DNA of 64,000 nucleotides from Anodontia alba (taxonomy: Eukaryota > Mollusca > Bivalvia > Lucinida > Lucinidae): positions 22,957,275 through 23,021,274 of the forward strand of contig OZ024827.1 of NCBI GenBank assembly GCA_964016985.1, given 5' to 3'. The position numbers and the translations under genes were made by a program. Shown here one piece after another: positions 25,901-40,900 of this stretch. The notes under the pieces were generated by a model. The model ran no database searches, was not told the origin of the DNA, and saw nothing but the letters and a program-made list of their open reading frames with translations. Every line of letters starts with the position of its first letter. Position 1 is the stretch's first letter.

Positions 25901-28900
25901 TGCATACCATAGTTAGAGGGTATCCACCTGTTTATCTTACCATATAACCCTAAATATTGGGACAGACAGGTCTGAGCAAACAGTGTACACCCAGATCAGA
26001 TGCTGCAGAATATGGTCTACACTGTTTGCCACTCATCCAGCACTATTTTAGACACATCAATAGGTATTAAAATATTAGGACAAGTATGGTAAGGAGTTAA
26101 GGTATCCCAATACTTAGGGTAAATATGGTATTTTAAATACAGTATTTGTCTTCAAAAACGTTTGTTGTGGGTACTCATTGGAAGTACCTCAGTGAGGTGT
26201 TTCTAATGACATATGTTTTCACAGAAAAAAAGGTAATATATCAGTACTTTTTGACTGAAAAAGAAGTGCCTTTTCTGGAGTAATTTGGTAGATTTCACTG
26301 ATAAGCAGTTCATATAGCAAATGGTACATGTAAAATGACCTGAGAACATCTGGGTCCAGTTGTTCAAAGCGTCGTTAGCTTAACGAGCTCGTTAAGGGTC
26401 ATTTCGTTAACTATTTTAGCGGATTCAATACACAATATTCTGATATTTTTTGCTGAAAAAATGTGTAGCTTTTGCATGCAATGCAAAAGCTACTCACATT
26501 TTTTCAGCAAAAAATATCAGTATATTTGCGTATCACTCAATGTAAATTTTAACGAATCGTTAACTAACGACATCGTTAGCTTTGAACAACTGGGCCCAGG
26601 AGTATCAACAACATATTTTCATGGAGAAAGTGATGAAATGAAAGAAAAGAAAACTTTTTTTTTTATAAATTTCTCTGTAATTGATTATGCTGGCCTCAGT
26701 GGCTCAGTCAAATGCACAGCTGACTAGTGATCTGGAGGTTGCTGGTTTGATCCCTTCCAGGTCCGGCAACATTCTTTCGTGGAAATTGATATGAACTGTT
26801 TTCTAGAGCCATTTTCTCCCTTCCACAGGATCAAGAAGGGCAGTTGTTAGTTTCTGGTGAAATAATGTGCACAAGAACTGGGTAAATGCTTAGAGGACTA
26901 AGCCATCCCAGGAAAAGTGTGGTTAGTAAAACTGACCATCTCAGAAAACTGACCATCTCAACATGACCTTTATAGCGTTGATTGGACCATTAAACTCCAA
27001 CCCAACCCAACCCAACAATGGATTATAATTTGCATTGTATACTTACATGCAAACCTGGCTCGTTTTTATAAACAAATTAATATACTGTTTTGATGCAAAT
27101 GAACCTCATGGGTTGACATGTCGTTAAGCTATAACTCATCGTCATCGCCATTTGCATCATGATGAGTTTAAACACAGAGTAATCAAGATTGTTATCTGTC
27201 TAAGGGGGAATTGATACACTTTCAGGGGAAGCAGGTGTGTCAAAATTGTTTTGTCTCCCTTCTGAAAGGGGTTCTGCTCTTTTTATAGAAATGGGCTTAG
27301 TGTGTAGCAGAGTAAACAGGAAGTCAGAAATGTTAGCTCCCTTGTAAAAATTGCAGAAAATCTGCCAAGTGTATCCAGACCCCTTAACCCTGGTCCCTAA
27401 AAGCACATCACAACTACAGTAAATGGTACTTTAAGGCTTTGCTTTTCCTGTGAATTGTCTGTCTAGCAAATGATTCACATGAAATGCCAAGTCCTGGGGT
27501 TATAGGGGTATACATTATTTTTTAACAAGTACCCATACTCTATCTTTTGAGCAGAAATATGAAAAACATCAGAACTTTTATCTGCAAAACTTACAGTTTT
27601 TGGTGGTGAAATTTTCAATATATTTGAATAGGCATGTTTTCTTAATGTTTTGAAATTTTCAGATGACAATAAGTTTTGCAATGCTACATCATCTACATCC
27701 ATTGTGCAGCATGATAGCATTCTAACAGATGTACTTCTTTGCTCTAGGAGGAAATATTTCCTCTAAGAATTATAAGTATATTTCCCACAGAACTTGCTAC
27801 GATTAGCTTCAGATATGTAATAAAACTATTGTTTCAATAGTCAATGGCTGCTTTGTTCACACGTCATTCTGTATTTTCAGTTCTACGATCATGGTCCTTA
27901 ATAACGAAGAAGGTTTCCTGGAACAGAATATTCGTTATCTCTGTGATGTTGGTCGTAGCACAAAAGGAAAGCACAAATATGGATATATAGGTACACCACA
28001 ACCTCCTTCTTACCCTATTGCTTGTAACCAAAACAAAAAAAACAGCGTTAGCTAAAAAAACATGTTCTATTCAAACAAAAATGTATAGATTATATGGTAA
28101 TTTTATATATGAAATACAAGTTAATGTTTGGATACAACATTTTTGAGGTTGGTATAATGAATTATTATACAGTTGTTGTTTTTGTCTTAATACCTAATAA
28201 TTTGGCTGTCCTTTTTATTATTATTATCTATATCCAGTTTAGTACATCACGAAAACATACCTAAATAATTTTGACCCCTGTAAACCCCACTTTTATTTAG
28301 TAAAACTAGGGTTTACAGGTGTAGACATTATTTTTCTTATTTCTGCTCAAAAACATAGATTGCAGGTACTCATTAGAACTGCCTCATTGAGGTGGTTCTA
28401 ATGAGTACCTGCAATCTATGATTTGAGCGGAAATTTGAAAAATAATAGAATTTTTATCTGAAAACTTTCATTTTTTGGAGGTAATATTTTCATATATTTG
28501 AATACGGTTGTTTTTTGTAATGAGTTAGTAATAGTAGCGCTAGTGGTAATAGTAATATTATACGCACCATATTGACTCTATGCATCACAGTTCTGCCTGA
28601 GCAAACACTGTAGACTCACATCAGATGCCAATGAACATAGCATCCAATCAGGATCTACTCTGTTTGTCATTCAGCCCACACTGTTTTGACACAATACCAG
28701 GCTGTCTAATGGAGTTGTTCAGTTTTAGGATAAAAAAAAACATCCCCACCTCCATACCCCCTTTGCAAACACTGTAGATCCAGATCAGTTGGCTTCTGAA
28801 GAAGCCAACTGATCTGGATCTGCACTGTTGTTCTTTAAGTATGTGAATTTGTATCAACAACCTTAATCAAATAGTCTGATTGGCTGAAAATTAGAAGTAC

Positions 28901-31900
28901 ACATGGCATATTACCCTTGTCCTGCTGAATAAGATGTCACACCCACTTCTAATTTTCAGCCAATCAGATTGGTTGATCTGGATTGTTGCTATAAATTCAC
29001 ATACTTAATGGCAGACAGTGCAGATCCAGATCAGTTGGCTTCTTCAGAAGCCAACTGATCTGGATCTACAATGTTTGCAAAGGCAGGGTATATTCGGGTT
29101 AAGCATGACAAGGGTTAATTTATTCAGCATGGCAAGTTATTATGGTGCTAGTATTTCAGAAGTTAAGCCAATATTTAAATGTTGGTTATCTGATGATTCA
29201 GTGTCAGTTCCTGTTAAAACTGGCATGAAATTGAGAAATATAATTTTTGCTTTTGTTAACAGTGAATGACAAAACTATAGCCCTATCAGAATCGTAATCT
29301 GCACAACCTAGGTGCTGTATCTATATTTAAAAAAAAATGTTATTGTTTTTTCGGTATATGTTTTGGCTTGTTATACTGATTAACACTGATTAACTATTTC
29401 TAAGCACTTGAATAATGTCTTTGCATATGACATCATTAATTGGTATTAATTTAATGTAACATTACATGAAAATACAGTCGACTCCCGTTATCTCGACCTC
29501 GCTTATCTCGAATAACGGCTTATCTCGAAGTGAAAATCTGGTCCCTGCTTAAAAATGAAAATATAATAACAGGTAACAAAATATTGTGGAAAAGAGGAGA
29601 AATTGCTCCAAAGGAGCAATTTCTCCTCTTTTCCACAATATTTTCAACATATGTCTAACTTCAAGAGTCCAATTACATCTACATTTGTTAAATGCGGTTG
29701 TTCGATTTATTTTTTCCTCAAGTCTGCAAATCTGATATGTCGAAGTACGGATATCTCGAAGTATTTTTGAGAGTCCCTTGGAGTTCGAGATAACGAGAGT
29801 CGACTGTAATAAAATGACATTCATTAACACTACAATGTTAAATATGCCATTTACGAGGGGTTTTCTAAAAGAATTGCCTGTTTTGGCTGGGAACATTCAA
29901 AATGTAAGTAATCACAAATTTCTTTAATTCATGCCCTCAAAGTAGTCCCCATGACTAGAAATGCATAATTTCAGTAGATGAATCGACTTCCTGAAAGCAC
30001 CACAGTATGCTGATTTAGGTATACTGGTAAGGTACTGGTATACGGCAGATCCATTAGATATACAGGTAAGGTATTGGTATACAGCAGATCCAAGCATCTG
30101 TCTGGACCAATGTGTCCATCCAACAAGGAAAGGTTCAATTTTGGAAAAAGGAAGGAGACACAAGGGGCAAGGTCTGGTGAATAAGGAGGGCGAGGTAAAA
30201 CTGTTACCTTAATTCTCATTTTACAAAACATTTGTAACAATGGCAGACATATGGGCTGGGGCATTTTCATATAGAAGTTTGACATGTTGGACACCAGTGA
30301 CTAGGTGCCGTTTCTGATAGTATTTTTTCAACTTCTTCAGTACCAGAGCTTTGTCATATTTTCCAGTAACGCTTTAGCCCTTTTGCACCTGTATTGCAAT
30401 GCCTTCACCAGAGAAGAAGAATGCATACAAAACCTTCTTTGTACTTAATGTGTGTTTAGCAATTACTGATCTTTTGCTGTGTTTGGTGGCCCATATTTTA
30501 TTGCTAGCCTTCCTAACAAGTTCAAAATAATAAACCCAAGTTTCATCACCAGTGACTTCATTTGCAAATTTCTTTTCATCATATTTTGGAAATATTTTGA
30601 GCAACTGATTGGCTATTTTAACTCTCTGCTTCTTTAGACCATCAGTCATCAAATGAGGCATCCTCCTTGCAGAAATCTTCCTAACATTCAAGATATTCTT
30701 TTGAAGTGAACTCGTGATAGTGAGCTGCCAACCACTGATGCTATATCACATACTGAATATTTATCATCTCTTTCATCATCAGTTTCTTTTACTTATGATA
30801 CAATTTCATCACAAGATGCGGACTATGGGTGTATTTTAGATTGACTCTAACTCAGAATCAAATTTCTTTTTCCATCCATGAACTGTGTCATAAGACACGT
30901 TAGTAAACAAAAGAAATTGTTTGACAATTTTCTGACTTTTGCCAGGAAAGTATGAAAAAATAAAGGTATATTCAACATTTCTTTTTTTTTTTTTTTTTTT
31001 GTTTATAAGTGGTTCATTTTCTAATTGAGAACCATATAATTGTTGCAAAACAACCTGAAATGCATGTCCACAAATGTGGTGAATAAGACTATAGTATTTC
31101 TTGTTAATGTAAATCCCTAACTGAACAATGAACTAAGTGTTTGTAAAAACTTCTATTCGTCTGGTTTGCATTTTATTTCCACATTTTCGTCTTGGCTTAC
31201 AGATTCTTCAGGCATGTATATTTGAATATTTAATGAGACGATACACTTGGTAGATTTTCAGCCATTTTAACAAGGGAAACAACTTCTGTGACTTCCTGTT
31301 TACTTTTTTTCACACATTGCTCTTTTTGCAAAGATGTGTTCTTTAGCAGGGAAGAATTTGCTCTGTTTGGGAAAAAATACTTTCCTTTTAGAATAGAGCT
31401 GTTTTCAGAAGAGAGACAACATTTCAGAAGGGAGACAAAACAGTTTTTACAGTTATCTCCCTTGAAAGTGTAGTCATTCACTTTAAGTTAACAACAAAAT
31501 ACATGTATGCAATCTTGATCCTTTTTGTTGTAGGTCAGAAAGGTATTGGCTTCAAATCAGTTTTCCGTGTGACAGATGCACCAGAAGTTCACTCTAACGG
31601 CTACCACATCAAGTTTGATGTCAACAGTGGCCCTATGGGATACATTCTACCACACTGGCTGGACCAGGAACCAGACATAGAGGAAGAGTAAGTCTCTTAG
31701 TGGCTCAGTAGCGCTACATCCTCCAAAATGACATTAATAAGAGCAATGGGCCTGATTAGCTTGCATATACAGTGGAACATCTTTGGGACCATGGAATATT
31801 GTTCCAGACATGGTAGTTCGAGCCACTGAGGGTTAATTATGATGTTAGATCAGGAAGCAAATGGCGATAATTGAGGGATCTCTTTTCGATCTTTTATACA

Positions 31901-34900
31901 ATAATGGTAAGTTGTGTCTACTCATTAGAATTGCTTCATTGAGGCAATTCTGATGAGTACACACAACATACAATTCCATGATAAATAATGAAAATTCCCT
32001 AACTGTTTGTTTTTTTGAGCTATCGGAATTTGTAGGGACTCAAAAACATGTTTGAATTAACAATGGTAAACAAGCCATTGGTGTTCAAGCTATTGAAGTT
32101 TGACTGTATAGGTGAATGATCTGAGCGTTCACTCCTTACCTGAAGGTCCTCTGGGTACTTTTGCTCAATAAGAGGGTATGCATATGAATATTTTCTTATT
32201 TCTCCATGAAAACATGTTATGGGTACTCATTAGAAGCACCTCATTGAGGCTCCTCGAATGAGTACCCAAAATATGTTTTCATGAAGATACAAGAAAAATA
32301 TATGAACTTTTTGGTTAAAAGAAAATATTATCTAGAGCTGTATACTGATGACAAGTGAAGTCCCTGATGGTATTAACGCTTAGTATGCTGGCAGCAGATG
32401 ACATTTTGAAAAAAAAATTCAGATTTTTCCCCCAAAAACAGGATTTGACATTTCATGCAAATTGTCTCCAATTGAGACAGTTTGCATGAAATGTGAAATC
32501 TTGCTTTCTGGGAAAAATAAGAAAAAATATCATCAGTTTGTCCAGCTGAAGTCTGTAGCATGGTAAGTATTAAAACATATGTGGTATGTTTTTCAGGTGG
32601 ATGACCAAAATTGTTCTCCCACTGAAAGAGGATATGAGATTACAGGCGCTCACTTTGGCAGCACGATTTCATGATATCCATCCATCTTTGCTTCTGTTCC
32701 TTCACAGACTGCGGAAAATTACCATAGAGAATAAGGTTGAGTATAGAAAAGTTAGGTTTGCTTTGTGTGAAATTATGGGAGAAAATGTAGCTTCACCATG
32801 CATGAAGGGATCTTTGATATATGGAAACTGTAAAGACTCATGTCAGTCTGCACAAAAGAGGGGTTACATTTATGTCCTAAAATTTGTACACCAATTTTTC
32901 TCAGTACAGTTCTCAGCTCTATTTTTCTGACAAAATTGCATGTGTAAACAGTGCAGATCCAGATTAGGCTGCTCACTGTCTGCCATTCCACCAGCTATTT
33001 TGCATAAAAAAAGAATTTGGCAAAGAAATATGGATTAGAGTGTTTTAAATTTTAGGAAATTTGTTTTAGTGCAGAAACTGCTCAATCAGATATTGTAAAA
33101 TCTCATGGCAAACAACAAGGCCCTATTGGACTTTGTGGAGGTATAGGCTGATTTGTGTCTTGGCTGTTTGCACATGACATATGACCTTTTCTGGTGGTGG
33201 GGCTAAGGTAGATAAAAAAATAGCAAATATGGTATGGACCTGAATATCAATGGTTATTTTGATTCTCAAGCTAACGGTACTATGCATAAAACTTCTTTAT
33301 TGCATAAAAAGCAGTGTCGCACGTTATTAACAGCCTTGCATTAACAGGCGAAAAGCCATGTATTAACAAGGCAATTCACACGCTGAAAATGCACGGCTAT
33401 GCAACTTTCAGTATGATCATACCGGGGCCACAGATTTGCTGCCGTTACGAGATGTGTACTGCCCAGCCCTAGAACAAGCAGAGTCCGTGGAAATTATGTT
33501 CGCGAGACATCTGTGAAAAGGCGAAACAAAATAGTGCAAGAAATAACGCCAAATGTAGCAAATATTTTTTCAGTTTTTATGCAATAATAGTGATTGAACA
33601 TGGTTTTTCAATGCATTAACATTTGCCAGGTCCCTTGGGACACCTCCCACGGGACCTAGCGAATGTTAATGCATGAAAAACCATGTTTGATCCCTATAGT
33701 AATGTATTAATCAAGAAGTATGGTTACAGTAAAATGTCCTAAAATTTCGAAAACTTTATTTCACACATTTTTTTGACCTAAATTTTGCTTTTTATGCAGT
33801 TACTTCTCAAAATACTTAGTGGAATGGCAAACAGCTACTGCTCCTGATCTGGGTCCACACTGTTAATTTGCATGTCATTTTAGTCAAAACCTTTGTTGTA
33901 CAAAATTTTAATTTTAGGACATTTATCATACTTAATAAATACAGAAACAAAAAGGTAACATTTTTTGAAACAGATGTTATGCAAAAATACATTTTTAGGT
34001 CAATGTTGGTGTTGACGGTATCAAAATGTAGGTAGTCTTTGTTTGTCATTTGCCTTTTGTCACAGCATATCAGTAATAATCACTGACATACAAACACAGT
34101 CACAATAAATTTTAAAGTCTGAGCAAGACAGCACTCAAGTCTATGAGATTTTCAGAATGTTGCAGCAGTGTAAACATATTTATTTATATTTGTAGGTTGA
34201 AGGTGTAGTACAGACAATGAGAAGACATGACCCAGGTGATGGTATTGTTGAGATTAAGCACAGTGATGGCTCGGATAGATGGCTAGTTGTGAAGAAAATG
34301 TTGGATGCTTCCAAAATATCCTTACAGGTATAACCAATAACTAATTAAAGAGATTTGATACACTTGGTAGTTTTTACACAATATTTTACAAGGGAGACAA
34401 TTTTTTAGACTTCCTGTTTGCTTTCCTTCACACTGAATCCTTTATGAAAAAAGGAGTCTACTCAAAAAGGGAAGAATTTGCTCCCTTTGGAGTTAAATAC
34501 ATATGTATTTTCTTTTAGAGTAGAACCCAATTCAGAAGGGAGATAAAATAATTTTGAAAGAATTGTCTCCCCTTAAAACTATTTCCTAAATGAATCCAGA
34601 GGCTGATACAGATTTTTTTGCTATTAAAGGGGTTCGTTTTCTGTGATGTCTGATCTAGGTCTACACTCTTTGCTTAGAGCTATCTGTCCCAATACTTAGG
34701 GTTATTACAGTAACTTTGTATAAGAGGCTATCCAGAGACTTTTTTTATTGTTGAAAAAAAAAAAAATGCCTAATCTAGAAATACGACAAAAGTACAGTGT
34801 AACTAGTGTTTTGGTGTTAATCTGCTCATTGTCAGTTTATGGCAGTAAACAAGTAATGGTACAATTTCAAATTATCTAAGTTTCCTGGTTTTGCAAATAT

Positions 34901-37900
34901 GAGGGTCATTCAAAAAGTTCCTGGCCTCACCCAATTCTGGTGGATCTGTTCATACCAACTTAATATGAATGTAATTAAGAGTCTTTCACTAGATTCCTGA
35001 GAAAAAAAAAAGTGCCAAAATCTTCTGGTTAGTTTTTTTTCTTATATTGCCCCTCAAACACAAGAAGGGTAGTCAATGTTTTAAAAGTCTATCTAAATTA
35101 AATCTTTTTGAGATTTCATTTCTCATACACAACATGATTATTATGTTCTGTTTTTGTTGTAAAAGCAAATTTGATCATTTGCTGATGGTTCGACTACAAA
35201 AAAAGCTACCGTAAACCCTTGAATTATGCACCCCTGAAATTTAAAAAACAACTGTCATATTTATGCATTTATTGAAAATTCTTTGCATAAATCCAAGAAA
35301 ATGTTCTTACACAGATAAACATTAGCATCTTAGCCATAAAGACTTTGATATTGCAAATTCCTGGGCATTCACAGTATGGGTTCAAAAAGTACACTCTCTG
35401 CTGAAATTGTTAAAAAATTCACCATTCTTGGCATTTAAATTTGTGCTTAGAATTTTTGAATGACCTAAATATATCATCATTTATAGAGATGCCCTTGTAT
35501 ATATCTTGTTTTTTTTGTTTTGTTTTGTTTTTTTTATAGGCAAAGTCTGGTGTAGATGTTGAGTCCACAGAAATAGCTTTAGCTTTTCCTATGAAGCCAA
35601 AGGGACAGACAACATTGTCACAGGTTTGTGTTTTATTTCAGTGAGGGCAGTCATTAAGTAAACATGCCTATGTAAAATGTACACATCTTGCCCATATAAC
35701 TCTAGATAAACTAGTTTTTTAACCAAAAATATTTTTTTTTTCTAATTTCTCCACAGAAAAATATGTTGTGGGTACTCATTGAAGAAACATATATTGTAGG
35801 CACCCATTAGAAGTGCCTCAAAGAGGCACTTGCATGCCTTCATCTTGCCCATACAACTCTAAATAAACTAGTTTTTTTAACCCAATTTTTTTTTTCTAAT
35901 TTCTCCACAGAAATATATGTTGTGGGTACTCATTAAAAGCACCTTGAAGAAACATATATTGTAGGTACCCATTAGAAGTGCCTCACAGAGGCACTTGCAT
36001 GCCTCAAGGCACTTGCACTTATTAGAAGTGCCTCTTTGAGTATACAAGGGTCATGCAAAAAGTTCTGTCATGAATAGGCTTACTTAGTTTTATCTCAGGT
36101 ATATTTTAAAATGCTTCACTGCACTAGAATGGTGTGTTGAATAGCTAACGATACCCTTTTATTTTGTGCAAATTGCTTTCCAATTGACCAAGTTATTTTA
36201 AATTGAAATATATGCAGTCATATACACTGACCAATTTACTTGTTACATTGGAACATGGACCAGAAGACTGAAATTCATAGCTATATTAAATGCCGCATTA
36301 GTATAGATTCAAAGCAGATATTTAATGAATTGTGTGGACCTCAGACCATTTCAATACGCCCAGTTTTTTGGTGGGGTAAAGCTTTTAAAGCTGGGAGATT
36401 TTCTGTTGAAGATGATACCCGTCCTGGAAGGCCTAAAACCTCTGTTACCAAGGCTGACATCACTGCTGTAAAGATTGTTGTCGAACAGGATGTGTGATTG
36501 TCTGTCAAAGATATAGCTAGTTGTACTGGCATATCAGAAGGCAGTGTGCAAACAATTCTGAAAAAGCATTTGGACCTGAGAAAGGTTTGCGCTAGGTGGG
36601 TACCTCATTTACTCATTGAGGAGCAAAAGACACAACACCTTAAATGTACCCGCGAACTTTTGAAAACATACAAAGGCTGTAATAGTCGGGTTATTTCTAA
36701 CTTGCTAACAGGTGATGAAACCTGGGTGCACCTGTTTGAGCCACAAAGAATGGCTGATAATAAGCAATGGAAGCGAAAAGATAAAAAATGCCCATGTATT
36801 GCCAAGAGAACCATAAGTTGGAAAAATATGTTGTACGCAATTTTCTTTAATTCAAGTGGGCCAGTCATTCAAGTGCCTTGTCCATCTGGTCATACAGTCA
36901 CTGGCCGATTCTACAAGAATTCTGTACTGAGGAAAGTGAAAGAGTTTTACAATAAGAAATGACCAAGCAAAGGATGGTCAAGAGTCCACCTTTTACATGA
37001 CAACACCTCCTCTCATAAGTGTGAGGTTGTTAAGTCTTTTTTAGCTTCAGAAAAGGTGAAAGTTTTAACCTATCCACCTTATTCACCTGACCTGAGTCCC
37101 TGTGACTTTTTTTTATTTCCAAGGCTTAAGAAAATGCTTTCTGGAAATAAGTATACGTCTAGAAGTTCTCTTGGCAGGGCTATTTATCAATGTCTCCAAC
37201 AGATACCAAAACAAGACTGTCATTAAATATGTGAGTTTCTATCAAAAACCTGGATCGGGTAATCTGATTGGCTGGGAATTAGAAATGGGCATGGCATCTT
37301 AATTTATTCAGCAAGGCAAGGGTAAGTACTTAGAATGCTTGGTTAAAAAAACAACAAAAAAACTCAGCAGACAACATTCTGAATTTTTTTTTTTTTTTTT
37401 TTATTTTCCCAGAAAGTAATGTTTGAAAAATTACAAACCCTATGTTCTAGAAAAATAAGAAAAATATAACGGATTTGTCATCTGCTGAATTTATCCAGAG
37501 AACACTGAAGGTTAGAAATATGTCCTTTCAGGTGCTGCCTCCAAAACAGAAAGTGTTTGCCTTTTTACCACTGAGAAGTTATGGATTTAGGTTCATAGTA
37601 CAAGGTATGGTATTTATTTTTAGGTTTACGAGAGAGCCTATGATTTTAGCCCTTTGGGAAAAATAAAGTTTGCTTTTCAAATTTTACTTCTATTTTATGT
37701 CCCTATCCTTCAAATCTGTGGCTGAAATATTGCATTTTTACATGGGTTTTTGTAAGAAAATTATCTTATTTGATTGACCCAAGCTTTCTCATAATTTTTT
37801 TTTATTCCTCTCTCTCCAATGCAACTTTTAACCCTTAAAATGCCAAGAAAACCTGCATCCGAAAATGTTGTCTTTTTATGCCATTTGCTGAATATTCTTG

Positions 37901-40900
37901 CAAACTTTTCAAACCTATTTTTGCATACAGACAAACAGTGTGGACCCTGATCAGACTGCTCCTAGAGGAGCAGTCTGATCTGGGTCCACACTGTTTGCAA
38001 AAATGAATTTTAAAATCACAAGCAGATGACAAAGCAGACGACAATTGTTGTGATTGGCAGTTTAAGGGTTAAGAAATCTCCGGTAAACCTAAAGATAAAA
38101 AATTCTGACCTTAACATGCTGGGTAAAAGTTTCAACTTTTTGAAATGTGTTACTTTATTTCTCAGAAAATAGTTTGGCATTACATGCTAATTGTCTCCTC
38201 AGGAGATTGCCGAAACAATGTGGACACTACAGTGTTCAGAGCTACTCTGTTTTTGCTGTTCTTTATGAACAACAGTACAACAATTTTCTGGAGATAAGCA
38301 AAAATTTATACTCTTTTAACTGCACACCAAACATTTTTTCTCGTTCCGTATGCTTTATTATGCCCCCCGCTTTGAAGAAGTTGGAGGGCATATTGCTTCT
38401 GGGGCGTCATCTGTCCATTTGTCTGTCCATTCGTCCATCAGTCCATTCATCCATCTGTCCCTTTGTCACGCTTTTTGATGCATTGCATAACTTTAGAACC
38501 ATGCATGATACTGTTTTGAAATTTCTTATATATGGATTCCTCATGAAAAAATAGCTGGCACATATTTTATTTGTTGACAAGATTATGCCCCTTTCCTGAG
38601 TTATGGCCCTTTGAAAAAATATTGCTAGCAAAATATCTCAAAAACTGTTGAAGCTGGAGCCTTAAAACTTCATGAATAGACTGGTAGTGATGAGTAGACC
38701 ACCTGATTAACTTTTGAATAAATTTTGAAAACCACTTCGTGAGTTATGGCCCTTTATAACTTTGGGCATTTTTACATTGTCAACAAAATATCCCAAAAAC
38801 TGTTGGAGCTAGAGCCTTGAAACATGGTGAATTGATTGATAATGATGAGTAGATGACTTGATTAACTTTTGAATAAATTCTGAAAAATATTTCATGAGTA
38901 ATGGCCCTTTATAATTTTGGGCATTTTTCCCTTGTCAACAAAATATCTCAAAAATTATTGAAGCTAGAGCCTTGATGAATAGATTGGTAGTGATGAGAAG
39001 ATAACGTAATTGATTTTTTAATAAATTTAGAAATGAGTTATGGCCCTGTGTAATTTGGGGCATTTTTACCTTGTCAGCTAGTATCTCAAAAACTGTTGGA
39101 GCTAGAGCTTTGAAACTTGGTGAATTGATTGATAATGATGATTAGATGACCTAATTAACTTTTGAATTAATTCTGAAAAATATTTTATGAGTAATTGCCC
39201 TTTGTAAATTTGGGCATTTGCCTTGTCAGCAAAATATCTAAAAAATTATTGAAGCTAGAGCCTTGAAACTTGACATATATATTTGTAGTGATGAGATGAT
39301 GAACTAATAACTTTTGAATAAATTCTGAAAAACACTTCAATGGCCCTTTGTAATTTTGGGCATTTTTACCTTGTCAGCAAAATATCTCAATAAAACTGTT
39401 GGCACTAGAGCCTTGAAACACAGTGGATTGATTGATGATGAGCAGATGACCTGATTAACTTTTGAATAAATTCTGAAAAAAAAATAGTTCATGAGTAATG
39501 GCCCTTTGTAAATTTGGGCATTTTTCACTTGTGAGCAAAATAACTAAAAAACTATTGAAGCTAGAGCCTTGAAACTTGATGAATAGATTGGTAGTGATAA
39601 ATAGATAACCTGAATAACTTTTGAATAAATTCTGAAAAATAATATGAGTTATGGCCCTTTGTAATTTTGGGCATTTTTACATTGTCAGCAAAATATCTCA
39701 AAAACTGTTGGAGCTAGAGCCTTGAAACTTGTTGAGTTGATTAGTAATGACGAGTAGATGACTTGATTAACTTTTGAATAAATTCTGAAAAACTTTTTCA
39801 TGAGTAATGGCCCTTTGTAAATTGGGGCATTTTTCCCTTGTCAACAAAATATCTAAAATACTGTTGTAGCTTGAGCCTCATAACTTGATAAATAGATTGA
39901 TGGTGTTGAGAATGAAGTTGGAGGTGCCTCTTGCTCCTAGGCATGAGTAATGGCCCTTTGTAAATTTGGGAATTTTTTCCTTGTCAGCAAAATATCTCAA
40001 AAACTGTTGGAGCTAGAGCCTCTTCACTTGATGAATAGATTGTAGAGATGAGAAGATGACCTGATTAAATTTTGAATAAGTTCTAAAAAAATCATGAGTT
40101 ATGACCCTTTATAGATAGAGCCATTTTTACCTTGTGTTATCTTAAGAGGCAAGCATATGGTTGGGGGCATAGAGTTTTACAAACACAATTTCTAGTTTCT
40201 GTTGTATTTAAATTTTTCAAACAAAAATATGTCGTTAGTTAACGATTCGTTAAAATTTACATCAAGTGATATGTAAATATACTGAAATTTTTTGCTGAAA
40301 AAATGAGAGTAGCTTTTCACATTTTTTCAGCAAAAAATAATTGAATCCGCTAAAACAGTTAACGAAATGACCCTTAACAAGCTCGTTAAGCTAACAACGC
40401 TTTGAACAGTTGGGCCCTGATCAATTATTTTACAACAAAAAGGCATGTTTTTCTTACTGCATTTGATTTAATTCCTGCATATACTCCTATAAGTGCATAG
40501 TCAAGCAATTTCACAAACTTCAGATTACAGTCTGTGTACCTTTATCTTCTGTATAAAAACATGTTGTTAGTACTCATTAGTCCAGGCAATTCAAATAAGT
40601 TCCAACAACATATGTTTTAGGACAGGTTTTTCAAAAATAGTTAGGCATTAGTCACCATCAGAGGTTTACCTTTTGGTTAATTATTTTGAAAAAACTTGTC
40701 CATAATGCCATTAGGCGTTTTTCTGCATAAACATCATTAAATACATGAAGTCCTCTGCCGATCTTTCCTTAATAGGTGTCCTTAGTAGCTGAATATTTAA
40801 CTACACATTTTTCCAGTAAATTTGAAAAACCTTAATGCACAGTGTGGTAATTTAGGTTAAATATGGTACTCCTTCATGTTTTTGGGTACTCATTTGAATA

